A stretch of 9,575 nucleotides of DNA from Tannerella sp. (GTDB lineage Bacteria; Bacteroidota; Bacteroidia; Bacteroidales; Tannerellaceae), in the NCBI GenBank assembly GCA_031267485.1, contig JAIRYY010000128.1, forward strand, positions 1-9,575, written 5' to 3'. The first letter of the stretch is position 1. The number at the start of each line of letters is the position of its first letter. The translations under genes and the position numbers were made by a program. This document shows, in pieces, positions 1 through 5,943 of this stretch. A model generated the notes under the pieces. The model was not told where the DNA came from. It ran no database searches and saw nothing but the letters and a program-made list of their open reading frames with translations.

Positions 1-573
1 GTGAACGTGATGCAAACCAGAATGAAAGAAAAACACGATGAGATAGAACTGAGTTTCCCTCCGGGGAAATGGTCGTCGAACGGTGGCAATCCGTTCCTCC
101 CGGCGCACGAAATACGCGCCAACATGATGATGGCCTTCGACAAAAGCGAGGCGGATTTCCGGAACGAACACTACGCCGCCCAGTTCCGCCAGCTGGAAAA
201 CACGCGCCGCTGGACGTGGCTGTCGCCGCTGGCCGTCTTCGAATACGGCGCCGAAGCCCTGCTCGACGGCGGATACCCGCGCCTGCACCGCAACTACGGC
301 GACCTGCAGAACTTCAAAATACAGTACCTGCAATGGTTTAAGGACATTGACGCCAGGGATGATAAAAGCCCCCACTGGTACAACCCGTACGAAGATTTCT
401 CGACCACCCGCAAAGCCGTCGCCTACGAGGAGATCCCGCAGTACGTCGAACGTCCCGCCACCGTCGCCGAACGCCTTGCCGAAACGATGAAGTACCTCAT
501 GGTGATGCTCGCCTACATGGGTGTAATGCTCATACTGACCATCATCCGCTTCGAACGCTACGATGTGAGATAA
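1..573 (+). CDS. C-terminal part of a probable ABC-2 type permease (DUF3526-like), 5' truncated
   Basis: The reading frame is open from the first base, so the gene very probably begins upstream and the GTG at base 1 is not a real start. The visible 190 residues are a long soluble stretch followed by one clear membrane segment at about residues 164-182 and a short charged tail (FERYDVR). The soluble part has an aromatic, arginine-rich pattern: RRWTWLSPLAVFEYGAEAL at about 69-87, then QYLQWFKD and YEEIPQYVERP further on. This layout, a long extracytoplasmic loop and then a last helix, resembles the DUF3526 ABC-2 permeases that Bacteroidota carry, often as two adjacent permeases behind an ATPase. 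Such proteins form the membrane channel of an ABC exporter; the cargo is unknown. The assignment rests on remembered family patterns. The stop is at 571-573 and a large hairpin starts 41 bases later. Confidence 0.55.
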   Translation: MNVMQTRMKEKHDEIELSFPPGKWSSNGGNPFLPAHEIRANMMMAFDKSEADFRNEHYAAQFRQLENTRRWTWLSPLAVFEYGAEALLDGGYPRLHRNYGDLQNFKIQYLQWFKDIDARDDKSPHWYNPYEDFSTTRKAVAYEEIPQYVERPATVAERLAETMKYLMVMLAYMGVMLILTIIRFERYDVR

Positions 574-614
574 ACCGCATGACACAATACACTGTGCAGG
601 GGCTGTCTCAAAAG

Positions 615-688
615 CACACGGATAGATGACACAGCAACGTTACGTCGTCAGTCGGCGCAACATTGCTGTGTCATCATCCATCCGTGTG
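615..688. repeat. Long imperfect inverted repeat (hairpin) between the permease gene and nadB
   Basis: Bases 615-641 pair with 659-688. Both arms read cacacggat from the outside and share the core gatgacacagcaa. They differ by a 3-base insertion in the right arm and one substitution near the loop. The loop is 17 bases (642-658). No T-run follows on either strand, so it is not a standard intrinsic terminator, although it could still stabilise the 3' end of the permease message or separate it from nadB. The sequence just outside the left arm (601-614, ggctgtctcaaaag) resembles ends of some insertion sequences from memory, so a REP- or MITE-like element is possible. I see no matching right end and no target duplication. 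Confidence 0.6.
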
Positions 689-754
689 TCAATGATTTGG
701 TGCGGTTGCCCTGAAACCGTCCGCGGAAACAGATGTATTGTAAAAGTAATTTTA

Positions 755-762
755 TAACTTTG
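755..762 (+). promoter_or_regulatory. Putative -7 element of the nadB promoter
   Basis: TAACTTTG matches the Bacteroidota -7 pattern TAnnTTTG and lies 24 bases before the nadB start codon. No good TTTG lies 20 bases upstream; the closest is a TTG at 738-740, 14 bases away, so the -33 part is weak. The bases before ATG are an A-run with no Shine-Dalgarno, which is usual in this phylum. Confidence 0.45.
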
Positions 763-786
763 CCGCCTGATTAAAAAAAAACAGAA

Positions 787-2355
787 ATGGTAAAAAGATT
801 TGATTTCTTAATTATCGGTTCGGGTATTGCCGGGATGAGTTTTGCGCTCAAGGTGGCCAGCAGGGGGAAAGTCGCCCTGATTTGCAAATCCGGGCTGGAG
901 GAGGCAAATACGTTTTTTGCACAGGGTGGCGTCGCTTCCGTCACCAATCTTCCGGTCGACAATTTCGAGAAGCATGTAAACGATACGATGATTGCAGGCG
1001 ATTTCCTGAGCGACCGCTCCGCCGTCGAAAAGGTCGTATACAATGCGCCCGGACAGATAAGGGAACTTATCGGATGGGGCGTTAACTTCGACAGGGACGA
1101 GAAAGGCGAGTTCGACCTGCACCGCGAAGGCGGACATTCGGAATTTCGCATCCTCCACCATAAGGACAATACCGGGGCGGAAATTCAGGACAGCCTCATC
1201 GAGGGGGTCAAAAAACATCCGGACATCACTGTTTTTGAAAATCATTTTGCGGTCGAAATCCTTACCCAGCATCACCTGGGCGTTACCGTGACGCGCCAGA
1301 CGCCGGACATCGAGTGCTTCGGAGCCTACATCATGGATATGCGGACGGGAAACATCGACACGTTCCTGTCGAAAGTGACGCTTATGGCCACGGGAGGTAT
1401 CGGAGCGGTGTACCGGACGACAACAAACCCGCTTGTCGCTACCGGCGACGGCATTGCCATGGTCTACCGCGCAAAGGGAACGGTGAAGGACATGGAATTT
1501 GTTCAGTTCCACCCGACCGCCCTTTTTCACCCCGGCGACAGGCCGTCGTTCCTGATAACGGAGGCCATGCGCGGATACGGCGGTATCCTCCGCACGATAG
1601 ACGGCAGGGAGTTTATGCAGAAATACGACGAACGCCTCTCGCTTGCGCCGCGGGATATTGTTGCCAGAGCCATCGACAATGAGATGAAAAACCGCGGAGA
1701 CGACCATGTGTACCTCGATGTCACGCATAAGGACGCGGAAGAGACGAAACGGCACTTCCCCAACATATACGAGAAATGCCGCAGCCTGGGGATTGACATC
1801 ACGAAAGATTATATTCCCGTGGCGCCGGCCGCACATTATCTCTGCGGCGGAATAATGGTCGACCTGGATGCGCGTTCCTCTATCAGACGCCTCTATGCCG
1901 TCGGCGAATGTGCGTGCACCGGGCTTCACGGCGGCAACCGTCTGGCGTCGAACTCCCTCATCGAAGCCGTGGTATATGCCGACGCCGCCGCCAGGCACGC
2001 CGCCAACATCATCGATTCGCTATCCTATCAGGATGATATCCCCGCATGGAACGACGAAGGTACGCGTTCGCCCGAAGAGATGGTGCTGATTACGCAAAGC
2101 GTAAGCGAAGTCGGACAAATCATGTCCACCTACGTGGGAATCGTACGCAGCGACCTGCGCCTGAAACGCGCATGGGACCGCCTCGACATCCTGTACGAAG
2201 AAACGGAAAGCCTCTTCAAACGCTCCGTCGCCTCGCGCGACATCTGCGAACTCCGTAACATGATAAACGTCGGATATCTCATCATGCGCCAGGCAATAGA
2301 ACGCAAAGAAAGCCGCGGACTGCATTACACCCTCGATTATCCGCCGGGAAATTAA
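787..2355 (+). CDS. nadB: L-aspartate oxidase NadB
   Basis: The product is a cytoplasmic FAD enzyme that oxidises L-aspartate to iminoaspartate, the first step of de novo NAD synthesis; NadA then condenses iminoaspartate with dihydroxyacetone phosphate to quinolinate. The 522-residue length is normal for the family. It opens with the dinucleotide-binding GSGIAG (residues 11-16) and has the family stretch NTFFAQGGVASV (41-52). Residues expected in the active site are all present: REGGHS with E114, FHPTAL with H242, LAPRD with R289, PAAHYLCGG with H350 and HGGNRLASNS with R385. These match the E. coli enzyme closely in spacing and separate it from succinate dehydrogenase/fumarate reductase flavoproteins. 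The C-terminal helical domain (from about 430) is complete. No nadA or nadC is adjacent. Its stop overlaps the stop of the convergent phospholipase gene. Confidence 0.97.
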   Translation: MVKRFDFLIIGSGIAGMSFALKVASRGKVALICKSGLEEANTFFAQGGVASVTNLPVDNFEKHVNDTMIAGDFLSDRSAVEKVVYNAPGQIRELIGWGVNFDRDEKGEFDLHREGGHSEFRILHHKDNTGAEIQDSLIEGVKKHPDITVFENHFAVEILTQHHLGVTVTRQTPDIECFGAYIMDMRTGNIDTFLSKVTLMATGGIGAVYRTTTNPLVATGDGIAMVYRAKGTVKDMEFVQFHPTALFHPGDRPSFLITEAMRGYGGILRTIDGREFMQKYDERLSLAPRDIVARAIDNEMKNRGDDHVYLDVTHKDAEETKRHFPNIYEKCRSLGIDITKDYIPVAPAAHYLCGGIMVDLDARSSIRRLYAVGECACTGLHGGNRLASNSLIEAVVYADAAARHAANIIDSLSYQDDIPAWNDEGTRSPEEMVLITQSVSEVGQIMSTYVGIVRSDLRLKRAWDRLDILYEETESLFKRSVASRDICELRNMINVGYLIMRQAIERKESRGLHYTLDYPPGN

Positions 2356-3254
2356 TAAATGGTGAAATCGCGCGATTTTATGACGAAACCAATGCGTACG
2401 ACGCTTTTGTATTGACTGTAGTCCAGCAGGTTCTCTCCGTATCCGTTATAGTACTGGATAAACAGGTACTGGTTTTCCTTTTTATTCAACTTGAAGCCCA
2501 GTTCCCACTGTGTATTGAAATTGAACGAGTTCGTGCGCCAGGTCGTCAGCAGGCCGGCATGTAAACGCCGGCTGTCGTTGTACCAGTTTATGCCGAAATG
2601 TCCGATTCCGTTGTATCTCAATATATCCCGGTTATTGTCGCTGTCTATGATTGGCGCCCACAGTTTTATCTGAGCGTCGATATGGTTGCTCATCATCAGG
2701 TTTATCCCGAACGATACCTTGTTCCAGCTTCGCGATAACAGGCTGTCTTTTCCGTTCGATTCGTGTTCGAGCATGAGAATTGCTTTTCCGATATACCGGT
2801 TCCTGTGAATGATGAGATGTCCCAGTCCGATTCCGGGATTGAAGTTCATGTCGCGCATCGGCAGCGATTCTTCCATCACGTTCCAGATGGTTTTCTGCGA
2901 GAACTGGATAAAGAGGTACGTGTCGAAAGGCAGGATACTTTTTGTCAGGCGGTGGCTTATGCTCAACTGGAATTTTGCGTTCGAATTGCTTGCCTTTATT
3001 TTTTGCCCCAAAGGTATCCCGCCGATAAAATAATTATCTTTAAACAGTGTGAAATAGTTGCCGCTTTCAATATCCCTGCGCACGCTGTCGGCATTATAAT
3101 CGGGGCCAAATTCGTCGATGCGTTCTTTTATGTGCGCCCGGATACTGTCCCGCCATTCCTGGCGTATCGTTTTCAGGGATTTATCTTCAACTTCCTGAGC
3201 CACAGAAGACAAACTCACTAAAAAGACGGAAAGTAAACATATGAATTTTGACAT
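2352..3254 (-). CDS. pldA: Outer-membrane phospholipase A (PldA/OMPLA family)
   Basis: This 300-residue protein is a predicted outer-membrane beta-barrel serine hydrolase that removes acyl chains from phospholipids reaching the outer leaflet. A signal peptide covers about residues 1-19 (FICLLSVFLVSLSSVAQ). The catalytic signature is clear: HESNG at 164-168 and SRSWN at 174-178 give His164, Ser166 and Asn178, with the same 2- and 12-residue spacings as His142, Ser144 and Asn156 of the E. coli enzyme. The serine corresponding to calcium-binding Ser152 is kept (S174), while the position of Arg147 is Lys169. IWNVMEESLPMRDMNFNP (123-140) and YNGYGENLLDY (269-279) are also family-like. The mature N-terminus has an extra charged region of about 60 residues before the barrel. 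An AAAGGA sequence lies just upstream of the ATG. It lies 17 bases behind the histidine kinase gene and is probably co-transcribed with it. Confidence 0.92.
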   Translation of the reverse strand: MSKFICLLSVFLVSLSSVAQEVEDKSLKTIRQEWRDSIRAHIKERIDEFGPDYNADSVRRDIESGNYFTLFKDNYFIGGIPLGQKIKASNSNAKFQLSISHRLTKSILPFDTYLFIQFSQKTIWNVMEESLPMRDMNFNPGIGLGHLIIHRNRYIGKAILMLEHESNGKDSLLSRSWNKVSFGINLMMSNHIDAQIKLWAPIIDSDNNRDILRYNGIGHFGINWYNDSRRLHAGLLTTWRTNSFNFNTQWELGFKLNKKENQYLFIQYYNGYGENLLDYSQYKSVVRIGFVIKSRDFTIY

Positions 3255-3271
3255 GTTTCCTTTATTTGGAT

Positions 3272-4501
3272 TTATCCGTGATACTTGCGCAGCTCCATTC
3301 TGAAGGTGGCGCCTTTGCCTATTTCAGAGTTCTTTACATAAATTTTCCCGCCGGGGTATGATTCGATTATCCGTTTCACGAGCGAAAGTCCCAATCCCCA
3401 CCCTCTTGCCTTTGTCGTATATCCGGGATTGAATATGGTTTTGAACCGCGATTTGGATATGCCCTTGCCGGTATCCAAAACGTCAATGTACACTTTTTTT
3501 GTATTGTTTTCGACATGATACGTAATGTTGCCCTGCCCCTCCATCGCGTCAACGGCATTTTTGGTGAGGTTTTCGATTACCCACGAGAAAAGAGATTCGT
3601 TCATCAGCACAAGCGCCGGCTCATCCGGCAGTTTCGCACTGATTTTCACTTTTGGCGATACGCGCGTACTCATATATTCGCATGACACTTTTATCGCTTC
3701 ACTGATGTTCAGCGGCAGCATATCCGGGTTGGAACCTATCTTCGAAAATCTGTCCGCAACGGTTTCAAGCCTTTTGACATCTTTCTCCATTTCTTTGAGA
3801 TACGTGCCGTCGATGTCTTTCGTTTTCAGATATTCGACCCACGCAATCAGTGACGATATGGGAGTTCCCAGCTGATGCGCCGTCTCTTTCGACAGCCCCA
3901 CCCACACTTTGTTCTGTTCCGCCTTTTTGGCGCTTATCAGTGCAAAAAATGACAGCATGATAAATGCAAACACGACGGAGAGCTGAACGTATGGAAACAT
4001 CAGCAGCCTTTTCAAAAGGGCCGAATCATCATAATACAGATACTGGTCCATCCCGTCGTCTATCTTTATGACAATAGGAGAATTGATTGTTTTAAATTCC
4101 CTGATTTTGTTTTTCATAAAAATCTCCGCATCTTTTTCCGGGATGCCAACGTTTTTGGACGAAATAACGGAATCGTTTTCCACACATAAAATAGTGGGAA
4201 TGGAAGTGTTGCCGTCAATGATTTTCAGGATAAGATTCATCAGTGTAAATTCCGTTTCGATGTGTTTCCTTTCGAGGTCCGCGTAGCTGAGCGGCGTTCT
4301 GTCACCCGGACTGTCCAGCGTATCCGGCGCCGTAAGGATGTTCATGGCCTCCGCCCATACTTCTGCCTTGTTACGCTCTTCCTCCGCCAATTTTTTACTT
4401 AACGAATTGGAAAAATAAACCGTTGCAATAACAATAAATATGGCAATCAGAATAAAAATATAAGTCCACCATTGCCTGGAATCGTAGATGTTTTTGGTCA
4501 T
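3272..4501 (-). CDS. Membrane-bound sensor histidine kinase (orphan)
   Basis: The 409-residue protein has a transmembrane helix at about residues 12-31, an extracytoplasmic sensor region (about 32-165), a second helix (about 168-190), then the kinase core. The H-box is KETAHQLGTPISSL with phosphoacceptor His209 and Pro214; the N-box is ENLTKNAVDAM (N311, N315); the G-boxes are DTGKGIS (343-349) and RGWGLGLSLV (366-375). All residues needed for ATP binding and autophosphorylation are present, so it should be active. The sensor region has no domain I recognise. There is no HAMP or PAS domain between the second helix and the H-box. No response regulator lies in the window, so the partner must be encoded elsewhere. 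It is the first gene of a probable two-gene unit with the phospholipase gene, which suggests sensing of envelope state; that link is inferred from context only. Confidence 0.95.
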   Translation of the reverse strand: MTKNIYDSRQWWTYIFILIAIFIVIATVYFSNSLSKKLAEEERNKAEVWAEAMNILTAPDTLDSPGDRTPLSYADLERKHIETEFTLMNLILKIIDGNTSIPTILCVENDSVISSKNVGIPEKDAEIFMKNKIREFKTINSPIVIKIDDGMDQYLYYDDSALLKRLLMFPYVQLSVVFAFIMLSFFALISAKKAEQNKVWVGLSKETAHQLGTPISSLIAWVEYLKTKDIDGTYLKEMEKDVKRLETVADRFSKIGSNPDMLPLNISEAIKVSCEYMSTRVSPKVKISAKLPDEPALVLMNESLFSWVIENLTKNAVDAMEGQGNITYHVENNTKKVYIDVLDTGKGISKSRFKTIFNPGYTTKARGWGLGLSLVKRIIESYPGGKIYVKNSEIGKGATFRMELRKYHG

Positions 4502-4689
4502 AAAAAATAATGTTTACGGAAAAAGAACGCAAAAAGAGGGAATATATTGCACGCGGAGTTTGAAAGGGAAGAATCGTTAAAACAAAGTCCCCGGCATTGC
4601 GGATATTTCAAAACAGTCCGCTCCCCTGTGAGGTGCAAATCCTATTTAATTTATCGCGCGCTGTATTTTTTCTTTTTATTTTTCCGACG
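4502..4689 (-). other. Long untranslated leader of the kinase-phospholipase unit
   Basis: If the promoter at 4690-4721 is used, the message carries roughly 180 untranslated bases before the kinase start. A short stem is visible (GCGGA at 4617-4621 pairing with TCCGC at about 4599-4603) and a 6-codon ORF (4577-4597) could be translated. I could not match the leader to any riboswitch class I know. No convincing protein-coding gene is present on either strand here. Confidence 0.35.
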
Positions 4690-4721
4690 CAAAAGTAATC
4701 TTATTTTTGTACTGAAGCAAA
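4690..4721 (-). promoter_or_regulatory. Bacteroidota-type promoter for the kinase-phospholipase unit
   Basis: Read on the - strand, TTTG at 4721-4718 is followed after 20 bases by TACTTTTG at 4697-4690. This fits the TTTG / TAnnTTTG pattern and spacing. It lies between the end of hicB and the kinase gene, so the kinase should not depend on hic transcription. Confidence 0.6.
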
Positions 4722-4762
4722 AGAGAAGAGTTTACTTCCGCTTTAAAAGCAGGCCCGGCAGG

Positions 4763-5167
4763 CTACATCGTAAGCGTACACGCTTTCAATTCGTCTGCAA
4801 TTCTATTAAACGCCTGTTTTACTTTTGAGAATTGTTTTTGCGACATATTTTTTGAACCTGCGGCGTAGTGCCGGAAATTTGACGGACTCATTTCTGCATA
4901 TTTTGCCACTTTGGTTACATTCAAAAAATCAAAATTTTTAAAGAAACTCGGAAAATCGAATACCCATGATACTTCCAGTTCCGGGAGGTTTTCTTCCGGG
5001 TATTCCCGTTTCATTTCATCATAAAACGTAAAGCAGTCTTTTTTTGCATCCTCTACGGTAAAACCGCTTCCGCCCAGGTCGAAATGCTTGAATGGATAAT
5101 CGCAGGAACATACATGTCCTTCCGTTCCGTTTTTGGTAATTGTGATGGTGACTTTTAAAGTTTTCAT
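4763..5167 (-). CDS. hicB: HicB-family antitoxin with C-terminal DNA-binding region
   Basis: The 134-residue protein has the two-part layout of HicB antitoxins. Residues 1-60 form the partial RNase H-like fold that binds the toxin, starting with alternating hydrophobic strands (LKVTITITKNG), then DYPFKHFDLGGSGFTVEDAKKD, similar to the usual 'G.G.T.eEA' pattern. Residues about 82-125 look like a helix-turn-helix: LNVTKVAKYAEMSPSNFRHY followed by AGSKNMSQKQFSKVKQAF. Bacteroidota HicB proteins commonly have this second domain and use it to repress their own operon. It follows hicA on the same strand after 48 bases, the toxin-first order typical of hicAB. The start at 5167 is the first ATG giving a complete N-terminal strand. 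Confidence 0.85.
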   Translation of the reverse strand: MKTLKVTITITKNGTEGHVCSCDYPFKHFDLGGSGFTVEDAKKDCFTFYDEMKREYPEENLPELEVSWVFDFPSFFKNFDFLNVTKVAKYAEMSPSNFRHYAAGSKNMSQKQFSKVKQAFNRIADELKACTLTM

Positions 5168-5215
5168 ATCAATGCATATTACTGAATAATAAAATGTTGA
5201 TTAAAACAGAAAAAT

Positions 5216-5401
5216 CTAACTCCTCCTGTTTTGTCCGGCTTTGTTTATCATCGACCCGGCCAGTCTTTCATCAATATCGGAATGTCTTGGAACAGGAAAT
5301 TTTCGTCCGTTTTCGTAACTCCAAATATCATGATTACCACCGCTACGATGGAAATTACAGCCCAAAGCTCTCAACTTTTGTTCTAAAAGTAAACGTTTCA
5401 T
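5216..5401 (-). CDS. hicA: HicA-family toxin (mRNA interferase)
   Basis: This 61-residue protein has a double-stranded-RNA-binding-like fold in its family and cuts mRNA when free of HicB. The N-terminal helix ends in KLRALGCNFHRS, followed by GGNHDIWSY with the expected catalytic histidine (His24), then FPVPRHSDIDERLAGSMINKAG, the strand and last helix of the family. Length and motif order are normal and nothing is missing, so the toxin is probably intact. It is the first gene of the hicAB pair, with the operator and -7 element about 30-50 bases upstream. Confidence 0.9.
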   Translation of the reverse strand: MKRLLLEQKLRALGCNFHRSGGNHDIWSYENGRKFPVPRHSDIDERLAGSMINKAGQNRRS

Positions 5402-5431
5402 AGATCGCTTTGTTTTTATTAATCAACACTG

Positions 5432-5454
5432 CAAAAATACGCATATTTGCGTAT
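5432..5454 (-). promoter_or_regulatory. hicAB -7 element with overlapping palindromic operator
   Basis: A perfect inverted repeat ATACGCA-TATT-TGCGTAT occupies 5437-5454. On the - strand the sequence TATTTTTG at 5439-5432 fits the TAnnTTTG -7 pattern and overlaps one edge of the palindrome. The -33 part is weak (T-run only). The position, 31-53 bases upstream of the hicA ATG, is where HicB would be expected to bind and block transcription of its own operon. Confidence 0.6.
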
Positions 5455-5501
5455 GTATAAAAATATTCCATCCATTATTTTATATGTTTTACGGCATAAA
5501 C

Positions 5502-5573
5502 TTATCGCACTTCGCCGAAAATCCGGTCCAGGACGCAGTCATTCAGTTTGTCAACAGGGTTGAATGTTGCCAT
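5502..5573 (-). CDS. Possible 23-codon small ORF upstream of hicA
   Basis: On the - strand an ATG at 5573 opens a 23-residue reading frame starting MATFNPVDKLNDCV and ending FGEVR before TAA. It lies about 30 bases behind a TAnnTTTG element (5610-5603). The composition is protein-like rather than random AT-rich translation, but there is no Shine-Dalgarno and I recognise no family. It may be a small protein, a leader peptide or the remnant N-terminus of a lost gene; no continuation is seen in other frames. Confidence 0.25.
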   Translation of the reverse strand: MATFNPVDKLNDCVLDRIFGEVR

Positions 5574-5602
5574 AAGTTTGTAATTTTTTCCGACAAAAAC
5601 AG

Positions 5603-5610
5603 CAAAATTA
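5603..5610 (-). promoter_or_regulatory. Putative -7 element ahead of the small ORF
   Basis: TAATTTTG on the - strand matches TAnnTTTG. The sequence 20 bases upstream (TTCG) is a poor -33 match. It lies downstream of the tRNA terminator and could start a transcript covering the 23-codon ORF and possibly hicAB. Confidence 0.3.
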
Positions 5611-5632
5611 TTTCGTTATTTTGAATTTTACG

Positions 5633-5675
5633 AAAAAAAATAAGGGGCTCGACATTGCGTCAAACCTCTTATTTT
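5633..5675 (-). terminator. Intrinsic terminator of the tRNA-Arg gene
   Basis: On the - strand the hairpin arms are 5675-5665 and 5647-5637 (11 pairs with a single A/C mismatch). A further short GAC/GTC pairing lies inside the 17-base loop, and T residues continue to 5633. It lies 15 bases after the encoded CCA end of the tRNA, the expected place for termination. Confidence 0.65.
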
Positions 5676-5689
5676 ACTGATATATATCC

Positions 5690-5765
5690 TGGTGACCCCG
5701 GTGCGATTCAAACGCACGACCTTCAGAACCGGAATCTGACGCTCTATTCACTAAGCTACGGGGCC
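5690..5765 (-). tRNA. tRNA-Arg (anticodon CCG)
   Basis: The - strand folds into a complete cloverleaf: acceptor GGCCCCG with CGGGGUC, D stem GCUU/GAGC, anticodon stem UCAGA/UCUGA around loop UUCCGGU, and T stem GUGCG/CGCAC. The anticodon is CCG, which reads the arginine codon CGG. The discriminator base is A (5693) and CCA is encoded (5692-5690). The D loop is AGUGAAUA and the T loop UUUGAAU, so the near-invariant G19 and C56 are replaced by A and U, which can still pair with each other. Confidence 0.95.
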
Positions 5766-5775
5766 AAAAACGTGG

Positions 5776-5807
5776 CAAAGATATAAATAATCCTTTAGTC
5801 TGCCAAA
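5776..5807 (-). promoter_or_regulatory. Promoter of tRNA-Arg
   Basis: On the - strand TTTG at 5807-5804 and TATCTTTG at 5783-5776 are separated by 20 bases, an excellent match to the Bacteroidota promoter pattern. The tRNA 5' end is about 11 bases downstream of the -7 element. Confidence 0.65.
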
Positions 5808-5885
5808 TTTTTAATTTGAAAAATCTTTTCGGGAACGGCCGGAAACCGGGGGGGAGACGTATTAATTAAATCTTAACAAAATAGC

Positions 5886-5917
5886 TTGCTGACCGTAATT
5901 TTTCGGGTCTATTTTTG
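5886..5917 (+). promoter_or_regulatory. Promoter of the TonB receptor-lipoprotein operon
   Basis: TTG at 5886-5888 and TATTTTTG at 5910-5917 are 21 bases apart and fit the Bacteroidota pattern. The ATG of the receptor follows 27 bases after the -7 element, giving a short leader with no obvious Shine-Dalgarno. I see no clear operator such as a Fur or PhoB box around it. Confidence 0.6.
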
Positions 5918-5943
5918 CCGCTGTAATTTTAATACACATATTC

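Noticed and set aside
808..1998. A 396-codon open frame antisense to nadB
   Set aside because: nadB on the other strand has full family motifs. The antisense frame has no domain and arises from the GC-rich third positions of nadB.
2763..3221. A 152-codon + strand frame opposite pldA
   Set aside because: PldA has its catalytic residues, signal peptide and stop on the - strand. The + frame shows no family features.
4610..4650. A T-arm-like string (gaggtgcaaatcct) that hints at a tRNA fragment
   Set aside because: No acceptor, D or anticodon stem can be formed around it, so I do not call a tRNA or an attachment site.
4750..4764. Repeated gcaggc just after hicB as a possible terminator
   Set aside because: The two copies are direct repeats, not inverted, so they do not make a stem. 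Only a weak short hairpin is possible.
4547..4828. A 93-codon + strand frame between the kinase and hicB
   Set aside because: It is Phe/Arg/Lys-rich low-complexity translation, crosses the - strand promoter and runs into the 3' end of hicB. No promoter or homology is visible.
5825..5862. A GC-rich ccgg-aaa-ccgg stretch upstream of the TonB receptor
   Set aside because: The stem is only 4 pairs and has no T-run or conserved operator form.
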